This document shows positions 22,941 through 33,134 of a DNA stretch of 64,000 nt, piece after piece. Both the position numbers and the translations under genes were made by a program. Under the pieces are notes generated by a model. It saw only the letters and a list, made by a program, of their open reading frames with translations. It was not told the origin of the DNA and made no database searches. Position 1 is the stretch's first letter. Every line of letters starts with the position of its first letter. Source of the DNA: Thelonectria olida (Eukaryota > Ascomycota > Sordariomycetes > Hypocreales > Nectriaceae); NCBI GenBank assembly GCA_020736575.1, contig JAGPYM010000004.1:992001-1056000 (forward strand), in the 5' to 3' direction.

Positions 22941-25867
22941 ATAGTAGCAGCGGCGGGCGAGCGAGTGAGCGAGATTATTACTGCGGGGGACGACGGGGCG
23001 GGCGAGCGAGGCCGAGTCGCTGACGTGAACAGTGGCAGCGGGAGGGCTGGTGAGTCGTGATACGTTCGACGGGCGGGATTATGTAACCCGGGGAGGGTGA
23101 TCACGTCGAAAAATGGCGTGGCTGGGCGGGGGCTGCTCTGCTCGTTGCAAGCTTGCCTTGACAAGAACTCCACAAAAGCTGCTTGGCGCAGGTTCGACCG
23201 AGTAGCTTCGTCGCGGTGGCCTTGATTAGGTTCGGTACCTTTTTTGCTCTGGTAAAGTTTGGTGCGGAAGTGGTTGTGGTGGTTGTTATTGTTGATGTTG
23301 TCGATGGTGGTTCCTAACTACAGGAAAGCAACACGCCTTTTCGAGGCTTCAGCCGACCAGGGGTTGGTTGTTCGCAACGAACTGTCTTGCCAGGGTGCGA
23401 CAGGCCAGGCAGCCCGATGATCCCAAGGTCCTTGTCTCAGCCTTCTTCCTCGCCGAGCACCAAGCAACCATGCAGGCAGGCTGCAGCAGGCAAAGCCCGT
23501 TGGCGACGTCTAGCGCGGTGAGGAAAAGGCAATTGCTTCAACCCCAGCGGCGAGATGATGGGGATCTCGCTCGGCTCGCCTGATCTGGACTCGACAGCGC
23601 AGTAACGTTAAGAGCGAGCAGTCTTGTTGTTTCGGGGTGGTGTATCCGTAGGTGCTGCAAGAAAGAAAATGGGTTTGTCAGCAGGATGTGGGCAACCAGC
23701 AGCTGCGACTCATCCTGGCGATAACTTAGAGCGGGGCGTTCAAAGGCAGAAGCTTGGACCATCCAACGCACGTCCCAAAGGCTCACGCGCGCCTCACCAC
23801 CACTCAGAAGATGTCCACGTCGCCATGCCAAATGTGGAAAGAAACGTCGGCTGTCCGACTTTGATTCCAACCTCGAAACAATCCGGCCGAAATCGCCGTC
23901 ATCTTCCTTCGAGAGGCCTATCTAATTAAACAAATACTGGCAACTTCCCCCTTCACAACCCTCATGGGCTCGCTGTTCAACTCCGGATCCATCGGCATAT
24001 CACCAACAATGATTACTCATCTCAACCTTAACTCGACCTACCATTTACGTCAGCTGCACCCCTCTTCTTCCCCAGTGGCACGGTGGGGGCACCAACAACT
24101 CAGCCAAACACCTTCATCCAACCCACCACTCGTCGGCGAATACATTCCACCACCACCACCACCAGTATCTAACAATTCCGCACTAGGAAACGCCATGAAG
24201 CAAACATCCAGTCAAGCAAACGCGTCAATAGGTGAGATCAAGCTACTCCCATTGGCCCTCTTCTATTCGTACTTCTCTCCGCCAAAGGCTTCTCCCGTCT
24301 CTCATTTAGCCGATGCCAATCACCAATCTCCCGAGTCCCCTCCCGAGCATTCCGGGGAACTACAGCGGGATACCGACTTTGGCATAGAATTCGTAGTGGA
24401 CTAGCTATTCTTAGCCATGTACGCATTGCCGCTCGTCAACTCCATGCGGCTTCTTTCCTTAATGAGTTACTCTATCGAGTATGTCATGCTCTCATAAACC
24501 ACCACTATTGCACTCGCAGCAGTAGTTCCTGTAATGGTTACGCAACGAGAATAACTTCACATTCACCAGTAGTATATTAGACCGTTTCCGAAATCTTGGT
24601 ACAGCACTTCCTGATTCACCTGAGAAAACGGACTCGTCACCTCCTGCAATGGTGTAGTACTTGACGACCTATTTACGAACTGCTCCATTTCCATACATAC
24701 TGAATGGTCGGCTTATGTATATCGATATCACGATATGGTACCTTCAACCAGATTTCATTCCCGGCGCCGTGCCCTAAGAGCCTCGCCGTCCAGTTCGTTT
24801 CGACATCTCCGCTCAGTATCTGACTCGGCTTGGCATTGGTTCGTTGTTGTTCCCCGAAAGGCCTCCAAAGTCTTATTACTACTCCTAGGTGCGTCATGTC
24901 TTTCCGCAAAACATACCATCGCGGGCATGTGCTCAACGGCTTTTGTCAATTCAGTCAGTATAACTAACACGTAAGGCGAGGACACCACAACAACCAGAGC
25001 ACCTGATTCTCGACCTTTGGCTAACCTTATCTCAAACTGAAGTTGCACTAAGATGGGACGGAGATCTTCGTCTGGAGTCGCAATTTACCCGGGGACTTAT
25101 GATACTTTCTTAGAGAGAACGTTACATTTGCTATACGAGCCTCTATCGGCATATGTGGCATATGTGTAATTAGCTTCTAGCAGTTCCTAGTATAAGTGAA
25201 CTGACGTCATACCAACTCCGATTTATCCCTACTGATACCCCTACTAGGAAGTGGCTCATAAACGTGGAACTGGGAGCGCAGTTTCATCGGTCACGTACAG
25301 TTGGAACCAAATCTCGGTCTTTGAATCTTATTCACGAGAAGCCTCAATGGGGAACAGACGCAAGTTTGACATGTGCAACTGGGCGAGCTGGTCAATACGT
25401 ATACCATGCCACCTGCCCAGTATTGCAATGTAAGAACCGCAGTCTCTGTCCAAAACCCACACGTAAGTTATCATAGTCCTCTACCAAGGTTTTCAACTTG
25501 TTCGTCAATGACGAAGACGAAAGAGGCACGTTGCTCTAGGGTGTCGTGATGTTCTCAAGCAAGAATGAACAACTCTCAAGATCTCATAAAAGTATGAGTC
25601 TCGATCAAATACTACGATGTTTTTAATTTAACGCCTATTCTAAAAACTCTATCAATATGGTTGTATCAACATCCTGCATGAATACCAATTCGTGGACAGT
25701 GGCGACTGTTGTAAGCTACCTCATTTCGCACACATGCCCCACCAAATACCAGGTACCTTCCATCATGACACCCTACACACCCACCTGCAATCTTTGCCAA
25801 GCTCATCCACTCACAGCTACGCAACCACGCAACCTCACGACCAACACGACCAAACCTCCTCGTCGAC
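22941..25867. other. 2.9-kb gene-poor divergent gap (kapC / pterin dehydratase)
   Basis: No convincing gene. The 23.2-24.4 kb part holds several short frames, including one of 146 codons (23964-24404) with a run of six prolines and no family likeness. From about 24.4 to 25.65 kb the sequence becomes AT-richer with many stop codons in every frame. A short frame (24755-25048, minus) and a cysteine-bearing one (25264-25476, plus) have no recognisable family. The stretch must contain both promoters. Confidence 0.45.
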
Positions 25868-26515
25868 ATGTCCCTCTTTCGCTCACCCTCGCGCATCGCA
25901 TCTCTTACCCGCCACTTTTCCTCATCCGCATATGCCATGGCCACGCAACCACGATTCTCCGCCGGCACCGACGCCGCGAGCGTCGCTCCCAAGTTGAGCT
26001 CCCTGCTCAGCTCCAACGGTGGCCGGTGGACGCTGACCAATGATGGCACGGCACTGGAACGACAGTTTCGGTTTAAGACGTTTACAAAGACCTGGGTGCG
26101 AAGCGATTTCTCTTCATAGCTATTTTGTTTCTTTTAACGTTGAGCAAATGTTCAGTTGCTTGAGGCTAACCATGAAACTAGGACTTCATGACAGGCGTCT
26201 CTCTACAATGCAAGATAAAAAACCATCATCCTGAGTGGTCCAATGTAACCATGCTCTCTCAAAATACCCCGACCTATTACGTCAATCTAACAGCTCTAGG
26301 TGTACAACACAACCTTCATCCGCTGGACAACCCACAACCCGGCCGGCCTCTCAGAGAAGGACATCGTCATGGCCGCCGACTGCGACGCGCTGGCCGCCGA
26401 GCTTGGCGAGCTGCCCCCGGACCCCGAAGCCGAAGCTCAAAGCTGTGCCATCAAAGGGTTGGCCGACACAGCTGCTCGGGCCGCTGGGGACTGTTGTACG
26501 CCCAAGACGAAGTGA
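25868..26515 (+). CDS. Pterin-4a-carbinolamine dehydratase (PCD/DCoH family)
   Basis: Enzyme that dehydrates 4a-hydroxytetrahydropterin, recycling the pterin cofactor after aromatic hydroxylation. Exons: 25868-26095, 26182-26244 and 26300-26515, giving 168 aa. The core has GGRWTLTNDGTALERQFRFK, then DFMTGV, the active-site block KIKNHHPEWSNVY (both catalytic-type histidines present), and a third histidine in RWTTHNPAGLSEKD followed by a helix. The first 25 residues (MSLFRSPSRIASLTRHFSSS) are basic, Ser-rich and acid-free, like a mitochondrial targeting signal. A second ATG (MATQPRF, codon 24) would give a form without it. The C-terminal Ala/Cys-rich tail is longer than the bacterial enzyme. 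Confidence 0.9.
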
Positions 26516-27017
26516 AGGACAGAGTGAGAGCATCAACGTGTAGAGGATGAGAATGCTTGAGTCTAGCTAGTTTTGCTTGTGAAGATCCGGTGGGTTTCCA
26601 ATGTTTGCATGACATGATATCTGTTGTCCTTTGTCTGCTTTTGCCGAGTTGTCACACTACTGAACGACCAGATTGGTTAACCTTATTCAACGAGTGATGT
26701 AGTAAATTTCGTAAATTTTTAAGATCAACGAACGACGTTGAATATTAAGTACGTATATCTAGAGCCTCTCCTGGGCTGGTTGTTTTTTGTATATACAGGC
26801 ATGAAAAAGTCGTTCTCGGTCAACACCCCCCAACGCCGTGCGAATGCTCAGGACGCCTCTTGGGCGGCAAGAAACTGATATGCCACCGTGGACATTCAGT
26901 CTTGATATTCAATCGTGAATTGAACTGTTTCCTCCTCCTCCTCCGTGAAATCATTGCTAGAGTAACCTTGATTCACCGCAATCAAGATGTACTACTCTTT
27001 TGAATTTGTGCAGTTGC
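26516..27017. other. Convergent intergenic region, no gene seen
   Basis: 502 bp, AT-rich (for example aaatttcgtaaatttttaag near 26705), between the pterin dehydratase and ERG25 stop codons. It probably holds two 3' untranslated regions. Confidence 0.6.
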
Positions 27018-28085
27018 TTACTGCGACTTCTGGGCCTTCATCTTGGCAAGCTTCTTCTCACGTCGGCGCTTGTTGGCCTCGGCGCCGGCCTCGGTGTCCA
27101 GGCAGAAGTCCCACCAGCGGAAGCTGGAGGCGTAGTTTCCGATGAACTTCTCGTGGTGAAGATCGTGGTGCTCGGCACCAGCCCAAAAGGGGAGGAAATG
27201 TCGCAGACTCCAGGGGAAGTCGTAGCCGCTGTGGGCGTCGATGGCCTGGAAGAGACGGAGGGTGATCCAGACGTACATGGTGAACAGGTGGAGCTCGCCA
27301 GTGAACGCCATGAGGACGAGGGGAGCTCCAACAACACCGATGCCGAGGAGAGCAGTCTCGATCGGGGAGGCGTACTCAGCAGCGAGACCGAAGGGAGCAG
27401 AGTAGGTGTGGTGCATTTTGTGAATAGCTTTGTAAAGGGGACCGTAGTGCAGAGCGCGGTGGAACCAGTAGTGCCAGGCATCTTCCATGACGAAGCAGAT
27501 GGCAATCTGGATGGCCATCTTCCAGGCAGGGGGAAAGGGAACGCCGTAGTCCATGCCGAAGTAGGTAGCGATAGGGTGGAAGAACCAGATCTGAGGGAGC
27601 TCGGCGGTGAAGTGGCTGACGAGAACGATGGCGGCACAGTCCCACTGCTCCTTGAGGGTGGGAACCTTCTGGGACTGAATCTTGAAGCGACGGAAGTAGG
27701 GGATCTTGTCCATGATCATGTAGGGAACGCAGCGGCCGAAGTAGACGAGCTCGTGGAGGATGAAGCTCATGATGCCGGTGGCGAGGGTGTCGTTTGCCAT
27801 CCAGACGTACCAAGCCTAGATAACCAGAGTCAGTATTGTTGTTGTTCGAAATCGCAGGTGTGAGTATGGTATAGACGTACAGCCCAGAGCTTCTCGAGGA
27901 AGTTGAGTTGAACATTGTACTTGGAGACTTCGTCAAGGATGGTCAAGTAGGTGGTTGTCTCGTTAGACAACTTCATGGTTGCGTTGCTATGAGCGAAAAC
28001 AGAGTCAGCAAAGTTGTCACAACTTGGGGGAATGGCATTGGCGCATTGGAAGAGCTCTATCAGGGGCGACTCACAGCATATCCAT
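27018..28085 (-). CDS. erg25: Sterol C-4 methyl oxidase, ERG25
   Basis: ER membrane di-iron oxygenase that oxidises the C-4 methyl groups in ergosterol synthesis. Exons: 28085-28075 (11 nt), 27986-27881 and 27815-27018, giving 304 aa. The fatty-acid-hydroxylase histidine clusters are complete: HRALH (158-162), HKMHH (171-175) and HHDLHH (255-260). They lie between hydrophobic segments. An early [26 protein letters not shown] stretch and a lysine-rich tail ([12 protein letters not shown]), compatible with ER retention, are also present. The 11-nt first exon codes MDML up to a split leucine codon. A separate in-frame ATG at codon 8 would allow a start without exon 1. Confidence 0.95.
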
Positions 28086-28341
28086 GGTTGTGCTGGGCTC
28101 CGATCGGAGGTGTTTTGTAGGTGAAGAAAGACAAAACAGAAAGCAGACCCGGGGAGATGAGGGCTGTTCAAAGAGAGAGGCACCAACAAGCACTCAAACG
28201 ATCAACGAATCTGAGACTTGTTGGAGAGAAGATGGGAGATGAGGGCGGTGATGGAAGAAAGCGGATGGTGGCTGTTGGGGAGGTTTTATCATTTCACCAA
28301 ATGCCCGCCGCGCCGCCAGATCCAATTGGGACAGGCAGTTG

Positions 28342-28357
28342 GTGGGCATACGCCCAC
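28342..28357. repeat. Inverted repeat GTGGGC-4-GCCCAC upstream of erg25
   Basis: Two perfect 6-bp arms around a 4-bp centre (atac), 257 bp before the ERG25 start codon. It could be a binding site for a dimeric regulator. That is inference only. Confidence 0.5.
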
Positions 28358-29423
28358 TTTCCCACTTGTACACCCGGCTGGACCAGTCGCAATCTAGCCA
28401 CACCCAAGAAAAGGGAAGGAAGGAGGGGCCAAGTCAGGGGACGACGACAGGGTCCTTCCATTGCTTCGCACGCACTTTGGAAGCATACGCTTGTGCGACT
28501 CTTTGAGCCCCTGGTACGACCTGGTCCGTGCATCAACGGCAACAAAAAAAAAAAAACCGAAAAAGAAGAAGAGATGGGCGCAAATGGTTCCAGAATGAGC
28601 CCACTGTCAAATTGTGTTTCCGGCATCCGGGCCCAGTTGCAGGGCATTCGCGGGCTGTTACGGGCGGTTCTTGGGTCGTCCAACGTGTTGAAGCACTGCG
28701 ACTGCCGTCACCGCCCTCTTCCTCAACATGGGGACCCGACGGGAATTTTTAGGGGACCACTTGGACCACTCAGCGACCCTAGTGATTGATAACCTCGCCC
28801 ATCCAGAGATTGAGATGAGCCCCAGACATTGCGATGAGGCAGCCATTGAAAACGGCCGAGTGCTTTATTCTACATTTTGAGTTGAGTCATGGCTTCAACA
28901 GTATGTCTTCAGAGGTCATCCATTTTCCCTAGAAAAATTGAGCTTGATAGCAAACTTGGTGCAGCAACGAAGTCGGTCGGACCCCTCCTCTTCTGTCGTC
29001 ACCCCCCTGTCTGCCGGATCTTGCACAAGCCGCAACAGCTGATGTTGACATTTGCGAATCTCCTGGATGGATGAGTGGCGAGAGCAACGACAAACCTTTC
29101 CAGGGGCCGACGATCATGGATCTTTGTTGTCGTTGCTATTACTGCCGACACTCCGCCTTCCTGATGATACTTTGACATCCCCGTCCGGCGCAGTGCCGTT
29201 CCGTTGATGAGAATTCAGCACGAGTTGGTGGAAAAGTGGTGTGTTCTCGAACTGTTCAAGATGCTGACCGATGGAGGGTGCCGCCCGAGGCTACCCATGT
29301 TGATCTTGAAGAGATGAAGCGGTACATGAGATTGACACCCAACTTGTATAGTTCACCAAGTACCACCCTATCCAGCTTTGTTTGGGGTTGCTTCTGACGC
29401 TAGCCGCCATTCTTTCCGTTCCT

Positions 29424-29444
29424 GATACGGAGTACGTATCCGTA
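29424..29444. repeat. Nested palindrome around TACGGAGTACGTATCCGTA
   Basis: GATACG and CGTATC pair as arms with a 5-bp centre. TACGGA and TCCGTA pair as offset arms with a 7-bp centre. The 9-mer TACGGAGTA also appears on the other strand at 30171-30179. Confidence 0.6.
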
Positions 29445-30669
29445 CGCAAACAAGCTCCACCCAACCATGATCTCATCGATCCGATCCGGTGTCGTCTTCG
29501 TCTTCGCCTTCACCATGTTACGTACGACACACTCTGTTGACATCCAGCTTGTTCAAATTCCAGAGCTTACAGGACATTGTCCCCTGGGCTGGTAAACATT
29601 GTTTGACCAGTCTCTGCACTTGCATTCTACATTTCAATTTATTACCGTCCCATGACAGTTGGTTTTGGTTGTTTTGTTAATTCGCCTTGTCTTACACGCT
29701 CACCCACCAGACCCGAATACGAATACTATACGTGTCCGAGACGCGGACACTGTCCCCCCATCTCTCCGGCGTCATCGACCCAGCACACACCCCGACCATC
29801 CACGATCAATTCCGCGCCTCCTTCAGAAAGACTCGTGGCATCGAATCAATCCAAGGTACGAAGTCATACTTCGCAATGGACTCCGCACACACACGAACAC
29901 GCTCACACTTGCCGCATCACACCCACGCCACGCCTCCCAAGGCTGAAGCTGGTTGGTGTTTCGTTCTCATGCGAGCTCCCGTTTCACTCACTAACATAGG
30001 ATGGGTTCATTCACATGCTCCCTCGTCCCTCTCGCTCACCTTCACACCGATCTAATGCGCCATCAATCCAAACTAACAGTGCCCTGTCTTCCCGCAGTCT
30101 CGCGTTGAACCGGCCTGGCGTCTTCTTGTCCGACAAACCCCACACCCGGTCCATCGTACATTTGCATTCGTACTCCGTACCGTTCTATCGGCTTTCCAAA
30201 GATCCGGGACTGGCCGTGTGGTGTGATGCAATGTACCAGGCGCCTTGCTGTTGCTGTGCCGTTTGAGTTGATGGTCGTTTCTCCACATCCCGTTTCCCTC
30301 CCGTTGACCGACAAAAATTCTTTCAGTGAAAGCCTTCGCCTAAGTTTACACCCACCCACACCTTGCCTCTGGAAAGGTTTGGCCTGCAATCACGCAGACG
30401 CACGTTGAACTGAGCTGTCGTGTCAGTGTCCCGTGCCTTCGGCCGAGTCGATCTGCGGCTCTGCTCTCCCCGCTCCGGCCTTCAGTCACACATCTGCCGC
30501 TCCCCTGCGCCTCCGACCCGACCGTCGTGCTCTGTCGCTCTATCCGACCCCGGTGGCTGTTTGGCATTGACCAGTCCCACCATCCTGTTCGTCTTACCTC
30601 TGCAGCTGTCGGCAGATACTATTTCCGTCCCTTTCGGTTCTGGCTGCTTTGTGCACGTCGGGGTTCATC

Positions 30670-32800
30670 ATGACTCTCGTCTCCGAGTTCGTCCGCCCAT
30701 CCCTGCCCTTACTTTGCTCTGCTCTTCTATGGGCAGAATGTCCTAATTCCTTGTGCCTTCTTTCGATCTTGGCCGAAATTGTCCCGAGTTTAGTAATGCT
30801 GACCCTTCAATAGTCAGGTGCGGCGCCTTGATGCCTACCTGGATCGCCTCCCTGTCCTCTCCGAGGATACATCAGAGGATGGACGCTCTGAGCTGGAAGA
30901 TCAGGGCTTCACGGTTGCTAATGCCATCTCATCTCCCCGCCTTGATAGCCTACTCCGCATCACTCAGTCACTTAGCACCTCCTCCTCTCGCCCGCTACTC
31001 CCGGCGTCGCGTATCAGGGGACTGCTCACACAGTCCGGCATCCCTGCTGCGCCAGGTGATGTGGTAAGACCTGCTCAGGTGGATGAAATGAAGAGTCGTT
31101 ATGAAAATGAAATCGAGTGGCTTCTGGTTAGCAAGGCTACCATCCAGCTGCATGGAGTGGTTCTCAACACCTTGCTAGAGCAGATCATCCCCCTCAGCGA
31201 TGACATCTGGTATTGGGATGATGTCCTCAGCTCATACTCCTCTAGCAGCCTATACACAGTTCAAACGTCTCCAATCCGTCTCTGGGTTTGGTCTCAAGAG
31301 GTCTATCAGAGCACCAGGCTGCGTCTCCAATCCGTCTCTATGCGTGACGCCCCCGGCGACCTCGTAGATTCGACCACGACTGGACTCGCTCAGCAGTGGA
31401 GGCAATTTTACGGCATCGTTCAGGACAGCATCCGAGAACGTTCTTTTGCGAATATCCAGCGCAAGGTTCTTTCTCCGGTAGCGCTCTGCCGCGCCGAAGC
31501 TCGACGAAAACAAGCACACCTCAGGAAACTGAGGGAGATCACCGCCAGCGGCCTTGGCGTTTTGATGGATGAAGGATTGCAGTTTGGCCCCGATGACGAG
31601 AAAGCCGAGATGCAGGACCACCACGATCTTAAAGGCGTTGTGGAGCGCAGCGTTGCGCTGATTGATATGGTCCTCAATGAGGTGTGCACTATCGACGTTA
31701 ACATCAACGACTTTGAAGACAAAGTTTTCGCTGGTGTCGAAGAGGATCCTGAGCTTTCGGTCCATGTCGAAGATAGCAACGCAACCGATCGACCTGCAAT
31801 CCTCGCCCGCCGACTACTTCATATTATCGACAATGCTCTCCCTCAACATCTTACTGCCATGAAAAGCCTTGCGAAAGAAAACGGTCCACCTCCTGCTCTT
31901 GTACGATACTGGCTCTTTGCAACTATTGGATTGCTCTCATCGACAACTGTCTTGCGCATTCTGTTCAATCGAAAGGCTGACATTGCTAGGTGGTTCCTCG
32001 ACTTGGGTGCCACTGTCCGAGATTTCTGGTTCAACTGGATCGTCGAGCCGACGGGGAGAGTCATTCAGACGATCCGACACGATAAGACAAGTGAAATTGC
32101 CATCATGAGCCGGGACAGCCTCAAAGCTGATCGCGAAAGTCTGGAACGAATGGTGGTTGATTTCGCTCTTGACAAGCCCCATTTTTCATCCTCGGACGGA
32201 GTACCTCTGACGGACATCCAAGTTGCAGAGATCAGAAGCAAGGTGGCCGAGGGTGATGTGACACCGGTACTGCGGGCGTTCGAACAGGACCTGAAGAGTC
32301 CTCTGATGGGTACACTTCGTGGGGACTTGGTCCGGTCTGTCCTGATTCAGGTTCAGAAGACAAAGGTTGACCTGGAGGTTGCCATGACGGGCATTGACTC
32401 GCTTCTCAAGAGTCAGGAATTGGTATTTGGCTTTGTTGGGTTGACACCTGGTGTTTTGGTCTCGATCGGCTTCTTTCAATACCTCCGTGGTATCTTCGGT
32501 GGACGATCAGGACAACGCCAGTCGGCCAAGGCGGGCAAGGCGGTTCGCGTTCTTCGCAACGTCGATCGAATTCTCTCCGAGGCTCGTCCCACAGAGACCA
32601 ACCTATTGTCTTACAAGGACCACGGCTTGCTGCTCTGCGAGGTCCATGTCCTGCGCAACCTCGTCGACCGACTCATGCCACGCGATATTGCGAGAGAGTT
32701 CCTCGAGGATCTGGACGATCTGTCCAATATAAAGGGCATTCAGTTGCAGGCCAGAGCCCTCGAGCGCATTCGATGGGCTTATGCCAAGTGGCTGAAGTAG
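30670..32800 (+). CDS. nca2: Nca2-like mitochondrial membrane protein
   Basis: Fungal NCA2 family member. In yeast, Nca2 is needed with Nca3 for proper expression of the mitochondrial ATP6/ATP8 genes. Exons: 30670-30690 and 30818-32800, giving 667 aa. The spliced N-terminus MTLVSEFVRRLDAYLDRL fits the family, although the donor (gtccgc) is weak. The 127-nt intron ends caatagtcag. Two hydrophobic segments are visible: about 371-390 (YWLFATIGLLSSTTVLRILF) and about 544-565 (GFVGLTPGVLVSIGFFQYLR). The NWI.EP-like stretch FNWIVEPTGRV and the region KSPLMGTLRGDLVRSVLIQVQ are typical Nca2 blocks. The body of the gene is certain and only the 21-nt first exon is tentative. Confidence 0.88.
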
Positions 32801-33134
32801 ATTTGTAGGTAGCCGCGGAACCTTCCAGCGGCGCGACCTCGTGTACCATCCCAAGGAAGGGGTACAAACAGAACCTACCTTCTGTAAAAGTCATGTAGAT
32901 TGCAGAAAAACATATCAAAAATGACTCAATAAAAGGCACCGTCTTAATTCAAAGACCGTGATTCGTGAACAGGGCTCCAGCCATCTAGCATCTAGATGAT
33001 TGTCGAGGTTCTACCAAGTTCCTCGACCGCAAACCGTTCCCATTTCCTTGCCGTCCTTACGAAAGCCAGTACACCTATCCTGCGAGTTTACCTCGACCCA
33101 TCGTACAATGTCTACCCCTTGTTTCTTCTCCAAA
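32801..33134. other. Convergent intergenic region, no gene seen
   Basis: 334 bp between the stop codons of nca2 and the SNF2/RING gene. It includes a polyadenylation-like aataaaa near 32926. Nothing else is seen. Confidence 0.6.

Larger units (their letters stand above)
28086..30669. other. 2.6-kb divergent gap (erg25 / nca2)
   Basis: No gene is recognised. It contains an inverted repeat at 28342-28357 about 260 bp upstream of ERG25, a 13-nt A run at 28544-28556, and a nested palindrome at 29424-29444. The core of that palindrome, TACGGAGTA, recurs in inverted orientation at 30171-30179. The 29.7-30.6 kb part is C-rich and probably promoter or leader of NCA2. It holds the controls of both genes. 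Confidence 0.5.

Noticed and set aside
23964..24404. 146-codon open frame with six prolines
   Set aside because: Low complexity, no homology pattern, no splice partners, and lies in a promoter-like gap.
24735..24974. Frame with a hydrophobic LLLLLG stretch like a signal peptide
   Set aside because: The stretch sits 44 residues from the ATG behind a basic run, and the frame ends soon after; not a credible secreted protein.
27000..27863. 287-codon open frame on plus antisense to erg25
   Set aside because: ERG25 on minus has all histidine clusters; the antisense frame is Glu/Val/Gly-rich shadow text.
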